From: PVC group bacterium
GTDB taxonomy: Bacteria > Verrucomicrobiota > Kiritimatiellia > CAIKKV01 > PXCX01
NCBI GenBank assembly: GCA_003565195.1
Contig: PXCX01000229.1
Location: 1 to 12,488 of the forward strand
Direction: 5' to 3'
Length of the DNA: 12,488 nt
Shown here: piece after piece, positions 6,227 through 12,488 of the stretch
Layout: each line of letters starts with the position of its first letter
Numbering within the stretch: position 1 is the first letter of the stretch
Translations under genes and position numbers: made by a program
The notes under the pieces: model-generated
Told to the model about the DNA's origin: nothing
What the model saw: only the letters and a program-made list of their open reading frames with translations
The model's database searches: none

Positions 6227-7194
6227 ACTGGATCGCCGACTTTGACGGCGTGACCGCAACGGTAGGCAGCGCCTGACATCGGCCGTTTACCTTCGGGTTG
6301 AACTTCGATTAGCCTTAGCGCTGCCTTGCCGGTGGCGATCAACGGTCCGTTGGGGTTGACATCAAGCACGGTTCCAGGAACGGCGGGTGCGGACGAACGC
6401 CCTGATGGCGCCGGTTCGACGACGGCACGCAGAACCCGCAGGCGTTTGCCTTTCGACGATGCACTGATACAGAAACAGCCGGGCCATGGGTTGAATGCGC
6501 GGATTCGCCGTTCGATGAGTTGTGCCGGCTGGGACCAATCGATGCGGCCATCATCTTTCTTCAAGAGCGGTGCGTACGTGGCCGCGCTTTCATTTTGGGG
6601 CCGCGCATGCAAGTCGCCGCGTGCCAGGCGTGCAAGTACGGCCCGCAAAAGTGGTGGTGCGGCTTCGGCCAGGCGCCGGCCAAGGCTTGCCGCCGTATCA
6701 TTCGGCAGAATCGGCAAAGTTGCCTGGTCCATAATGTCGCCGGCATCCATGCGGCGCACCATCCGCATGACCGTTATTCCGGTAACGGTTTCCCCGTGGG
6801 CGATTGACCATTGGATGGGGGCGGCACCCCGGTATTTTGGTAGAAGCGATAGATGAATATTAATACATCCCCAAGGCGGTAGTGCCAGCAGTTCCGCGCC
6901 GAGAAACTGGCCATACGCCATGACTACGATGACATCGGGGGCGGCATGGCGCAGGCTTTTGACGGGTTCCGGTGTGTTGATCCGTTCCGGTGTCCATACC
7001 GGCACATCGGTGGCGCCGAGATGTTGTTTGACGGCACAGGGTTTGGGATGCAGGTTGCGTTTTTGCGGTCGGTCCGGTTGGGTGACAACCCCGCACAGGC
7101 GCAGCGCGGGGTCGTTCTTTAGCATGTCGAGCGTCGGGCAGGCGACGGCATCGCTGCCCATGAAGATTACGCGTGGTTTTTGTTTATGTTTCAT
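6223..7194 (-). CDS. fmt: Methionyl-tRNA formyltransferase
   Basis: This 323-residue enzyme formylates initiator Met-tRNA using 10-formyltetrahydrofolate. Residues 8-150 form the formyltransferase Rossmann domain, with FMGSDAVACPTLDML at the start and TQPDRPQKRN (38-47). The active site is complete: Asn112, His114 and Asp150, within INIHLSLLPKYRGAAPI (111-127) and RRMDAGDI (147-154); the folate-loop motif SLLPKYRGAAPI is kept. The C-terminal tRNA-binding domain (about 205-315) holds TYAPLLKKDDGRIDW (206-220) and IRAFNPWPG (231-239). Length is normal for Fmt (about 315). It starts at ATG 7194, seven bases after the stop of the fumarase beta gene, with no clear ribosome site (GGAGAAG is about 20 bases up), so it depends on upstream translation. 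No def (peptide deformylase) gene is adjacent. Its stop shares bases with the stop of the convergent QueG-like gene. Confidence 0.96.
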   Translation of the reverse strand: MKHKQKPRVIFMGSDAVACPTLDMLKNDPALRLCGVVTQPDRPQKRNLHPKPCAVKQHLGATDVPVWTPERINTPEPVKSLRHAAPDVIVVMAYGQFLGAELLALPPWGCINIHLSLLPKYRGAAPIQWSIAHGETVTGITVMRMVRRMDAGDIMDQATLPILPNDTAASLGRRLAEAAPPLLRAVLARLARGDLHARPQNESAATYAPLLKKDDGRIDWSQPAQLIERRIRAFNPWPGCFCISASSKGKRLRVLRAVVEPAPSGRSSAPAVPGTVLDVNPNGPLIATGKAALRLIEVQPEGKRPMSGAAYRCGHAVKVGDPV

Positions 7195-7201
7195 GGAAAC
7201 T

Positions 7202-7213
7202 TTAACCGGTTAA
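7202..7213. repeat. 12-bp perfect palindrome between fumarase beta and fmt
   Basis: TTAACCGGTTAA is its own reverse complement. It contains the stop codon of the fumarase beta subunit and lies eight bases from the fmt start. It could be a small protein-binding site or chance. Confidence 0.3.
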
Positions 7214-7786
7214 CAACTTCTCCATCCTTATTCGGGATGCCTCCCTTACTTTGGCGTAAAGACTTTGACCATGCGTATCCATGGTAACGATGCCCGGCAG
7301 GTCTTTGACGCGCAACTGCCACAACGCTTCGGCCGGCCCGAATTTTTTCAGAAAATGTACCGTTCCCACCGATTGAATTCGTCGCTGCAGAAATTGTGCC
7401 GCCCCCCCTGGAACCTGGACGTAAACACATCCGTAGCGAGCGCAAGCCTTCAAGGTTTCCGACTCCATGCCGCCTTTACCAAGGATAACCCGGATGCCGA
7501 ATCGTGCGATAATAGTGTGCATATAGGGTTCTTCACGAATGGAGGTGGTGGGACCCGCGGCAATACATTGCCGGCGTCCGGCATGGCCTGTAATGACAGG
7601 TCCGCAATGATACAAAACTGCATGGCTTAAATCGACGGGACACTTGCCGCCGCGGGCGGCGTATTGATGAAAGCGGTCACGAGCGGTGAACACGGTGCCG
7701 TTGATTGCAATCGCATCCCCGGTATGCAATTCGCGGACTTGCGTTTCTGTGATGGGCGTGGTTAAGGGAATCGAATCGGGCGTCAT
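7202..7786 (-). CDS. Class I fumarate hydratase / L-tartrate dehydratase, beta subunit
   Basis: This 194-residue protein is the C-terminal-half subunit of a two-subunit [4Fe-4S] class I hydratase that interconverts fumarate and malate (or dehydrates tartrate). Typical motifs are VDLSHAVLYHCGPV (51-64), AAGPTTS (76-82) with Arg84, LGKGGM (102-107), PGGAA (126-130) and EALWQLRVKDLPGIVTMDT (153-171). These correspond to the GPTTS and GKGGM substrate-site loops of the family. The ATG at 7786 is separated by one base from the alpha-subunit stop (TAA-T-ATG). The frame stays open upstream to 7897, but that part only shadows the end of the alpha gene. The missing ribosome site suggests coupling to alpha. 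Fumarate and tartrate enzymes cannot be told apart by eye; fumarase is more likely as the only such pair in a central-metabolism context. Confidence 0.93.
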   Translation of the reverse strand: MTPDSIPLTTPITETQVRELHTGDAIAINGTVFTARDRFHQYAARGGKCPVDLSHAVLYHCGPVITGHAGRRQCIAAGPTTSIREEPYMHTIIARFGIRVILGKGGMESETLKACARYGCVYVQVPGGAAQFLQRRIQSVGTVHFLKKFGPAEALWQLRVKDLPGIVTMDTHGQSLYAKVREASRIRMEKLLTG

Positions 7787-7787
7787 A

Positions 7788-8690
7788 TTATAACCATTGG
7801 TCAATTCTGCCTGTTGAAGTAATCCGTATACCGCCGCGCCGCAAGGCCCAGCACATATAGGCGACTGTAACAAAGTAGGATGCCGGTAAGCGGGCAACGC
7901 CGGTGATTTTAACGTCCAGCAAAGTGGTACGCCCGCCCATCCCCATGGGGCCGATATTCAGGGTGTTGGCTTCCCGCAGGGCGCGCCGTTCCAAGGCGGC
8001 CAGCAACGGATCAGTCGCCCGTTCGGTGAGTGGCGACAGGAACAGCCGCTTGGCGATATCGAATCCCACGGCGCGATCGCCTCCGATACAAACGCCCAGC
8101 ATGCCGGGAGCACAACCGTATCCCTGGGCGTGGGTGACGGCATCAAGCATGCAGCGGCGTACGCCCTCGAGATCGCGGCCGGCCTCCAGACGCTTATCCG
8201 GCAGACTGTATTGGGCGCTCATGTTCTCGCAGCCTCCGCCTTTCATCAGTAAACGCAATTCAAGCCTTTGCGCATTCGCGCGCGCGGGCTCCCAGTGAAA
8301 TACGGGCGCCGCGGGCAACGCGACATTGCCGTTCATCAATGTGCCGTTAATCGCGTCGACTGTGTTTTGGCGCAAATATCCGCAGCGCGTGGCGGTACGT
8401 ACGGCTTGTTGCACACTTCGTTCCAGGCGGCGTTGATCCCAGGCCGGCGGTACACGGCCATAAAATGTGAGTGTCCCAGTGTCCTGGCACATGGGAACAT
8501 GATCCGCCGCTGCAATGCTCGCATTCTCGAGGATGATATTGATCATTGAACGGGCATGACCCGCTGAATTTTCGCGTACGCGCGCGCGATGTAATGCCTG
8601 CCGTACATCCAGCGGCAGCCGGGACGCGGTGCGACCGATAAGTTCCGTCACGGCATTTCGAATGCCCTTAAAGTTAATGTCTTTCACCAT
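7788..8690 (-). CDS. Class I fumarate hydratase / L-tartrate dehydratase, alpha subunit
   Basis: This 300-residue protein is the iron-sulfur subunit of the same hydratase. The likely [4Fe-4S] ligands are Cys68 (VPMCQDTG), Cys193 (YGCAPGMLGVCIGGD) and Cys280 (VAYMCWALRR), spaced much like the three cluster cysteines of E. coli FumA. LLMKGGGCENMS (148-158) is the KGGGSEN loop with Cys replacing Ser at 154. GPMGMGGRTTLLDVKI (247-262) is also diagnostic. Length agrees with the roughly 280-300 residues of separate alpha subunits. The ATG at 8690 is followed directly by GTG, and no Shine-Dalgarno is visible. It is the first gene of the unit fumarase alpha-beta-fmt, served by a predicted promoter about 90-120 bases upstream. 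Being oxygen-sensitive, class I fumarases are common in anaerobes, which would fit the Fe-S protein nearby; that is only a hint about lifestyle. Confidence 0.94.
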   Translation of the reverse strand: MVKDINFKGIRNAVTELIGRTASRLPLDVRQALHRARVRENSAGHARSMINIILENASIAAADHVPMCQDTGTLTFYGRVPPAWDQRRLERSVQQAVRTATRCGYLRQNTVDAINGTLMNGNVALPAAPVFHWEPARANAQRLELRLLMKGGGCENMSAQYSLPDKRLEAGRDLEGVRRCMLDAVTHAQGYGCAPGMLGVCIGGDRAVGFDIAKRLFLSPLTERATDPLLAALERRALREANTLNIGPMGMGGRTTLLDVKITGVARLPASYFVTVAYMCWALRRGGIRITSTGRIDQWL

Positions 8691-8764
8691 GACGCAAAAC
8701 GTTTAGACAAACCGTTTTTACAAAAAACTCCGAAAAAAACTTGAACCATGAAACTTTGAATCCG

Positions 8765-8839
8765 CGAACGGTTGCAAAAAATCATATCAGGCCTCAAGCG
8801 ATCATTCAATGTCCTTTTTTTAAGTTTCGCAACCGCTCG
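8765..8839. repeat. 15-bp inverted repeat flanking the fumarase promoter
   Basis: The arms 8765-8779 (CGAACGGTTGCAAAA) and 8825-8839 (TTTCGCAACCGCTCG) are reverse complements at 13 of 15 positions, with centres 60 bases apart. The two mismatches would be G-U pairs in minus-strand RNA, but the predicted promoter lies between the arms, so the repeat would not be transcribed whole from it. A pair of operator sites, perhaps joined by looping, is one reading. Confidence 0.6.
8781..8809 (-). promoter_or_regulatory. Predicted promoter of the fumarase-fmt operon
   Basis: On the minus strand, TTGAAT (8809-8804), a 17-base spacer and TATGAT (8786-8781) form a strong-looking promoter, with TGA before the -10 making it extended. 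Transcription would start near 8774, giving a leader of about 84 bases with phased A/T tracts (8715-8719, 8722-8727, 8733-8739). No riboswitch was recognised in that leader. Confidence 0.55.
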
Positions 8840-8902
8840 GTTAGCGAGGGCGGATAACGAGTAGCGATCTTTCTCTATGGAAAAACTTCAGGTGAGTTTA
8901 GC

Positions 8903-8932
8903 TTGCGTTGCAGCATGATTATCCCGTAGAAT
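8903..8932 (+). promoter_or_regulatory. Predicted promoter of the ROK-ppx-ppk operon
   Basis: TTGCGT (8903-8908), an 18-base spacer and TAGAAT (8927-8932) precede the ROK gene. Transcription would start near 8939, leaving a leader of about 26 bases with a GGAG ribosome site at 8954-8957. The -10 box is identical to that of the lipoprotein promoter at 1672-1677. Confidence 0.5.
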
Positions 8933-8964
8933 AAGCTGCATCATTAAAAGAACGGAGAATCGTG

Positions 8965-9960
8965 ATGGCCAAGAATAATAGCAAGCGCAAACCTTACTGG
9001 GTTGGATGTGATTTGGGCGGCACCAAACTGTTGACGACGGTATTCGATGCCGATTTCAAGATGGTCGCTCGAATACGCACCAAACACAAGTCCGGAATCG
9101 ATGTCAAGGACGGGGCTGCCTACATCGGTGATTCAATTGAGGCAGTGTTGGGTGAGGCAGGAACCGGTATCGCGCAGATCGAGGGCATTGGCATGGGCGT
9201 TGCCGGATTTCTTGACTTGGAGCAGGGCATGATTGTGCATGCCCCTAATCTAGGCTGGCGTAACCTGCCTGTACAACACGAATTACAGGTGCGGTTCGGC
9301 GTTCCGGTTTCATTAATAAATGATGTTGATGCGGGGACCTATGCTGAATATCGTTTGGGGTCGGCACGGGGTGCGCGGTGCGTGGTGGGCGTTTTTCCGG
9401 GGACCGGTATCGGCGGTGCCTGTATTTACGAGGGGCGCCTGATTCGCGGGAAAATGGCGTCGGCGATGGAAATCGGACATTTATGCGTGCAACCCGGCGG
9501 CAACCTTTGCGGTTGCGGCCGCTACGGTTGCCTGGAATCGGTGGCCAGCCGATTGGCGATTGCATCCCAAATCGCGGCGGCCGCCTATCGCAACGATACG
9601 CCGGCGTTACGTAAACTGACGGGAACCAATCTGGCGAAAATCCGTAGCGGCGTGATCGCCGCCGCCTTGCGTGAGGGCGATCCGGTGGTCGACAAAATCG
9701 TACGCCATGCGGCGCGCCAGATCGGCGCCGCGATGGTGAATCCGTTACATTTGTTGGCGCCCGACATGATTCTGCTGGGTGGCGGTCTCGTTGAGGAAAT
9801 GCCCGAACTTTTCGTGAACGAAGTAGATACGGTCTTGCGTCGTCTGGGGGCTGCATCGTTCCTCAAGGACTTGAAAGTCAAGGCAGCCGCCCTGGGTGAC
9901 GAGGCCGTCGTCAAAGGGGCGGCCGTATTTGCCGCCGATACGGTAATCAAGAAATCATGA
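8965..9960 (+). CDS. ROK family sugar kinase (glucokinase-like)
   Basis: This 331-residue ROK kinase probably phosphorylates glucose or a related hexose in the cytoplasm. The N-terminal phosphate-binding motif CDLGGTK (15-21) is intact. Catalytic Asp120 lies in INDVDAGTYAEY (118-129), and FPGTGIGGAC (144-153) is the second phosphate loop. The ROK signature with its zinc site is complete: E169-I-G-H172 followed by C182-G-C184-GRYG-C189. LAPDMILLGGGL further on is the adenosine-side motif. Length agrees with glucokinases of the family (about 310-330). ATG 8965 was preferred over GTG 8962 because GGAG at 8954-8957 lies seven bases before it. The stop overlaps the next start (ATGA, 9957-9960), so it is coupled to the exopolyphosphatase and then polyphosphate kinase. 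That context makes polyphosphate a possible phosphoryl donor, but the sequence does not prove it. Confidence 0.93.
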   Translation: MAKNNSKRKPYWVGCDLGGTKLLTTVFDADFKMVARIRTKHKSGIDVKDGAAYIGDSIEAVLGEAGTGIAQIEGIGMGVAGFLDLEQGMIVHAPNLGWRNLPVQHELQVRFGVPVSLINDVDAGTYAEYRLGSARGARCVVGVFPGTGIGGACIYEGRLIRGKMASAMEIGHLCVQPGGNLCGCGRYGCLESVASRLAIASQIAAAAYRNDTPALRKLTGTNLAKIRSGVIAAALREGDPVVDKIVRHAARQIGAAMVNPLHLLAPDMILLGGGLVEEMPELFVNEVDTVLRRLGAASFLKDLKVKAAALGDEAVVKGAAVFAADTVIKKS

Positions 9961-11549
9961 ACGCCGGCAACCTTAACAAGCCTGAGCCGACCAGCAGTGT
10001 CTATCCGTTGGCTGTCGTCGATATCGGTGCCACCGCGATTCGTGCGGAAATCGCCGAATCCCGCGGCGGCCACGTGAGGGTACTGGAATCGTTGCATCGT
10101 GCCGTGCATCTGGGTCGCGAAACCTTTACCGGAGGGATGATCGATTCTGATAAGACCGCGCAATGTGTCTCGATTCTGAGGGGATTCCGTGACGTCATGC
10201 GTAGCTACGGAATCGAATCCAGCGAATCGATTCACGCGGTGGCAACCTCAATACGCGATGCGGCCAACATGGATTTTTTCCTGGACCGCATCTTTATGGC
10301 GACCGGCATCAAGGTAAAGGTAATTGCCGAAATCGAGGTCCATCGCCTGACCTATATGGCCTTGCAACGCGTCTTTGAAGCGCGGCCATCCCTGGCGCGC
10401 GGCGATGTCCTGGCGGTCGAGATTGGCGGCGGCAGCTCGAAATTGTTGTTGATCCGCGACGGTTTCGTGGTTTTTGCCGATAGCGTCAAGCTGGGTTCGT
10501 TACGCTTGCGTGAATTGGTGGAAATTGAGGGAACACCTCTCCATCGTGTTCGCGCTTTAATGGAACAGAATATCCGGCGAATCATCGAGCCGGTCCGGCG
10601 GACCCTGCCGGTTGACAAGACTCCGACGCTGATTATGAGTGTCGGCGATTGCCCGTTTGCAGTTTCCCGGTTTTTCACGGCAACGCCCGATCATCCCGTG
10701 GTCAAGGTCACGCGTTCGATGTTTGCCGCGGCCGAACGGGTGATTACGATCTCACCCGAAAAACTGGTTCGCCGTTATCATTTAACCCTCGACGAAGCCG
10801 AAACGGCGGGACCGGCCATGCTGACGCATGTGCGCCTGGCTCAGGTGTTCGGAGCGCGCAACGTTTATGCGGCACGGGTTAATTTGCGGCAGGGACTGCT
10901 GATCGAGGCAGCAGCGGGAACCCAATGGGCGGCGCGTCTCCGCGAACAGGTCATGCGCTCGGCGCTTGCTCTCGGGCGGCGTTATGAGTTTGACGAGGAG
11001 CATGCGCGTCATGTCAGCCATTTGGCCCTGCTGCTGTTTCGCGAACTGCGTGACGAGCATGGGTTGACGGAACGCCATGAAACTCTGCTGCAAGTGGCGG
11101 GGTTACTGCACGATATCGGCGCATTTATCAGTAACCGCGGCCATCATAAACATTCGATGTACTTGATCGCCAACAGTGAATTGTTTGGCTTGACCGCGCA
11201 CGATATGCAATTGGTATCGGTGGTTTCACGCTATCACCGGCGCGCCTTGCCGCGTGCCGCACACCTCGAGTTCATGGCTATGGATCGCGACGATCGTGCC
11301 GTGATATTGCGCCTGGCATCGCTGTTACGGGTGGCGGATGCCTTGGATCGCGGGCATTCGCAAACCATTCGCCAGGTACGGATCACGCGGAACGAAGATA
11401 ACCTGACTTTGGCCACGGACGATGTTGATGACGTGGGGCTGGAACAGATGGGGTTACGCGAAAAAGCTGACTTATTTGAAGTGACCTATGGACGGCGCGT
11501 TGTGTTAAGCGCGATACCGGATGTTAGAGGCAAGGAATATCATGGCTGA
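9957..11549 (+). CDS. ppx: Exopolyphosphatase, Ppx/GppA family with C-terminal HD domain
   Basis: This 530-residue enzyme is predicted to release phosphate from the ends of polyphosphate chains, and family members may also act on pppGpp. The actin-like Ppx/GppA half (about 17-320) contains VVDIGATAIRAEI (20-32), where most members have DIGSNSxRL. It also has VATSIRDAANMD (95-106), IAEIEVHRLTYMAL (123-136) with Glu125/Glu127, and VEIGGGSSKL (154-163). The HD-like C-terminal half (about 335-530) holds HARHVSHLALLLF (349-361), LLHDIG (384-389), GHHKHSMYLI (395-404), RYHRRALP (425-432) and RVADALDRGHS (458-468), the standard pattern for this family. The start is ATG 9957, overlapping the ROK stop as ATGA, with a weak AAGAAA before it. 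Its end overlaps ppk by eight bases. Having degradation and synthesis genes in one operon is common for polyphosphate metabolism. Confidence 0.94.
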   Translation: MNAGNLNKPEPTSSVYPLAVVDIGATAIRAEIAESRGGHVRVLESLHRAVHLGRETFTGGMIDSDKTAQCVSILRGFRDVMRSYGIESSESIHAVATSIRDAANMDFFLDRIFMATGIKVKVIAEIEVHRLTYMALQRVFEARPSLARGDVLAVEIGGGSSKLLLIRDGFVVFADSVKLGSLRLRELVEIEGTPLHRVRALMEQNIRRIIEPVRRTLPVDKTPTLIMSVGDCPFAVSRFFTATPDHPVVKVTRSMFAAAERVITISPEKLVRRYHLTLDEAETAGPAMLTHVRLAQVFGARNVYAARVNLRQGLLIEAAAGTQWAARLREQVMRSALALGRRYEFDEEHARHVSHLALLLFRELRDEHGLTERHETLLQVAGLLHDIGAFISNRGHHKHSMYLIANSELFGLTAHDMQLVSVVSRYHRRALPRAAHLEFMAMDRDDRAVILRLASLLRVADALDRGHSQTIRQVRITRNEDNLTLATDDVDDVGLEQMGLREKADLFEVTYGRRVVLSAIPDVRGKEYHG

Positions 11550-12488
11550 AATAAAAACGCAACAACGCTATCTGAACCGCGAACTAAGTTGGCTGGAATT
11601 TAATCGTCGCGTTCTGGAGGAGGCGTGCGACACGCGCGTGCCGCTATTGGAAAGGGTCAAGTTTCTCGCGATTACAGCGACCAATCTGGACGAATTTTTC
11701 ATGGTCCGCGTCGGCGGTCTGCAGATCTTGTGCGACGCCGAACAGGTAAGCGGCGTCGCATCGAACATGTTGCCGGCTAAAGAGTTGCGCGTCATCCGTA
11801 AACAGGCGTGCGGCTTGATGGCCGAACAACAGACATGCTGGATCGAAGGTCTGCGTCCCGCCCTGACTGACGCGGGAATCCGCTGCCTGGATATGGCCGA
11901 TGTCAGCGCGCCGCAAATTCAATATCTCCGTATGTTGTTCGAGCAGGAAATCCTGCCCATGCTTTCGCCGATTGCCGTCGATTCAACGCGTGCCCAACCC
12001 CGCTGGCCGGGGCTGGGATTGAATCTTTGCGTGCGGTTACGAGCACATGCCGGCGCGTCATCAAAACGACCGCGGTTTGCCGTCGTTCGTCTGCCGCGTA
12101 ATCTTGGGCGAACGATCATGTTGCCGGAATCCGCCGGGCATGACATGGTATGGATCGAGGATGTGGTTCAAACGTTTATCGGTCATTTGTTTCCCGGGGA
12201 GACGGTTGTCGAAAGTGTTCCTTTCAGGGTCACTCGTAATGCCGATATGAGTGTGCGCGAGGATATGGCCGGCGACCTGTTGGAACGGATGCGCGAAGTT
12301 TTGGTGGCGCGTCGCGAAAGCCCGTGCGTACGCCTCGAATTGGCGGAGCACGCGACCAAAACGAGCAGGGCTTTTTTGCAGTCCTGGCTGGCGGCGGACG
12401 CGGAGCGCTCCTACGAAATTCGAGGCCCCCTGAATATGGGCGATGTCTTCACGCTTTCGCAGTTGTCCGGTTACGAGAGTTTAAAGGA
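11542..12488 (+). CDS. ppk1: Polyphosphate kinase 1, partial (N-terminal 315 residues)
   Basis: This is the N-terminal part of PPK1, which reversibly builds polyphosphate from the gamma-phosphate of ATP; the reading frame runs off the window. The N domain shows YLNRELSWLEFNRRVLEEA (10-28) and FLAITATNLDEFFMVRV (41-57), which includes the ATP-binding Asn48 region. The head domain follows (about 110-320), with LPMLSPIAVD (138-147), FAVVRLP (179-185), FRVTRNADMSVRED (228-241) and EIRGPLNMGD (292-301). The two catalytic histidines of the family lie further downstream, so activity cannot be judged here. Full-length PPK1 is about 690-720 residues. The ATG at 11542 has an AAGGA site five bases upstream and overlaps the ppx end by eight bases. 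It is the third gene of the ROK-ppx-ppk1 operon. Confidence 0.95.
   Translation, partial: MAEIKTQQRYLNRELSWLEFNRRVLEEACDTRVPLLERVKFLAITATNLDEFFMVRVGGLQILCDAEQVSGVASNMLPAKELRVIRKQACGLMAEQQTCWIEGLRPALTDAGIRCLDMADVSAPQIQYLRMLFEQEILPMLSPIAVDSTRAQPRWPGLGLNLCVRLRAHAGASSKRPRFAVVRLPRNLGRTIMLPESAGHDMVWIEDVVQTFIGHLFPGETVVESVPFRVTRNADMSVREDMAGDLLERMREVLVARRESPCVRLELAEHATKTSRAFLQSWLAADAERSYEIRGPLNMGDVFTLSQLSGYESLK

Noticed and set aside
6748..6789. Two abutting perfect 7-bp hairpins (6748-6769 and 6770-6789) inside fmt
   Set aside because: Stems of 7 bp are expected several times in a window of this size, and the region encodes the conserved catalytic stretch of Fmt, which constrains the sequence.
9245..9856. 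Minus-strand 203-residue open frame opposite the ROK gene
   Set aside because: Arg/Pro-rich low-complexity translation typical of a shadow; the plus strand carries all ROK motifs.

Overview
The window looks like a stretch of bacterial chromosome, roughly 55-60% G+C by eye, with densely packed genes. It contains no rRNA, tRNA, CRISPR array, transposase or phage gene that I could recognise. Some families (a PHP-domain protein paired with an SDR, an uncharacterised URO-D-like protein beside a Gfo/Idh/MocA oxidoreductase, a ROK-Ppx-Ppk operon) recall the Planctomycetota/Verrucomicrobiota/Lentisphaerota/Kiritimatiellota group. That placement is an impression from memory and was not tested. The lipoprotein-like signal and TTGxxx / TAxxxT promoters fit a Gram-negative-type bacterium using a sigma-70-like factor.

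Layout. (1) 1-1577, minus strand: a divergent PHP-domain protein followed by an SDR oxidoreductase cut by the window edge, joined by an ATGA overlap. (2) 1578-1684: a compact divergent promoter region that also carries 13 bases identical to the XerD side of E. coli dif. (3) 1685-2939, plus strand: a small HMA-like lipoprotein, then a complete Xer-type tyrosine recombinase. (4) 3106-6226, plus strand: a URO-D-like protein, an atypical Gfo/Idh/MocA oxidoreductase and a QueG-like double [4Fe-4S] protein, behind a consensus TTGACA -35 box and a possible 21-codon leader ORF. (5) 8690-6223, minus strand: the two subunits of a class I fumarase/tartrate dehydratase and methionyl-tRNA formyltransferase, ending tail-to-tail with region 4. 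(6) 8691-8964: a 274-base divergent control region with promoters both ways and a long inverted repeat around the fumarase promoter. (7) 8965-12488, plus strand: a ROK sugar kinase, an exopolyphosphatase with an HD domain and polyphosphate kinase 1 (cut by the window end), overlapping by 4 and 8 bases.

How the genes fit together. Regions 5 and 7 join central carbon metabolism, translation initiation and polyphosphate turnover. The ROK kinase in a ppx-ppk operon suggests, without proving, a polyphosphate-linked glucokinase. Region 4 is the least understood part: three co-directional genes from families tied to decarboxylation or corrinoid methyl transfer, NAD(P)-dependent sugar oxidation and cobalamin/Fe-S reduction, forming a possible undescribed pathway. 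Region 4 also carries a perfect 12-bp GC-rich hairpin within the QueG-like coding sequence.
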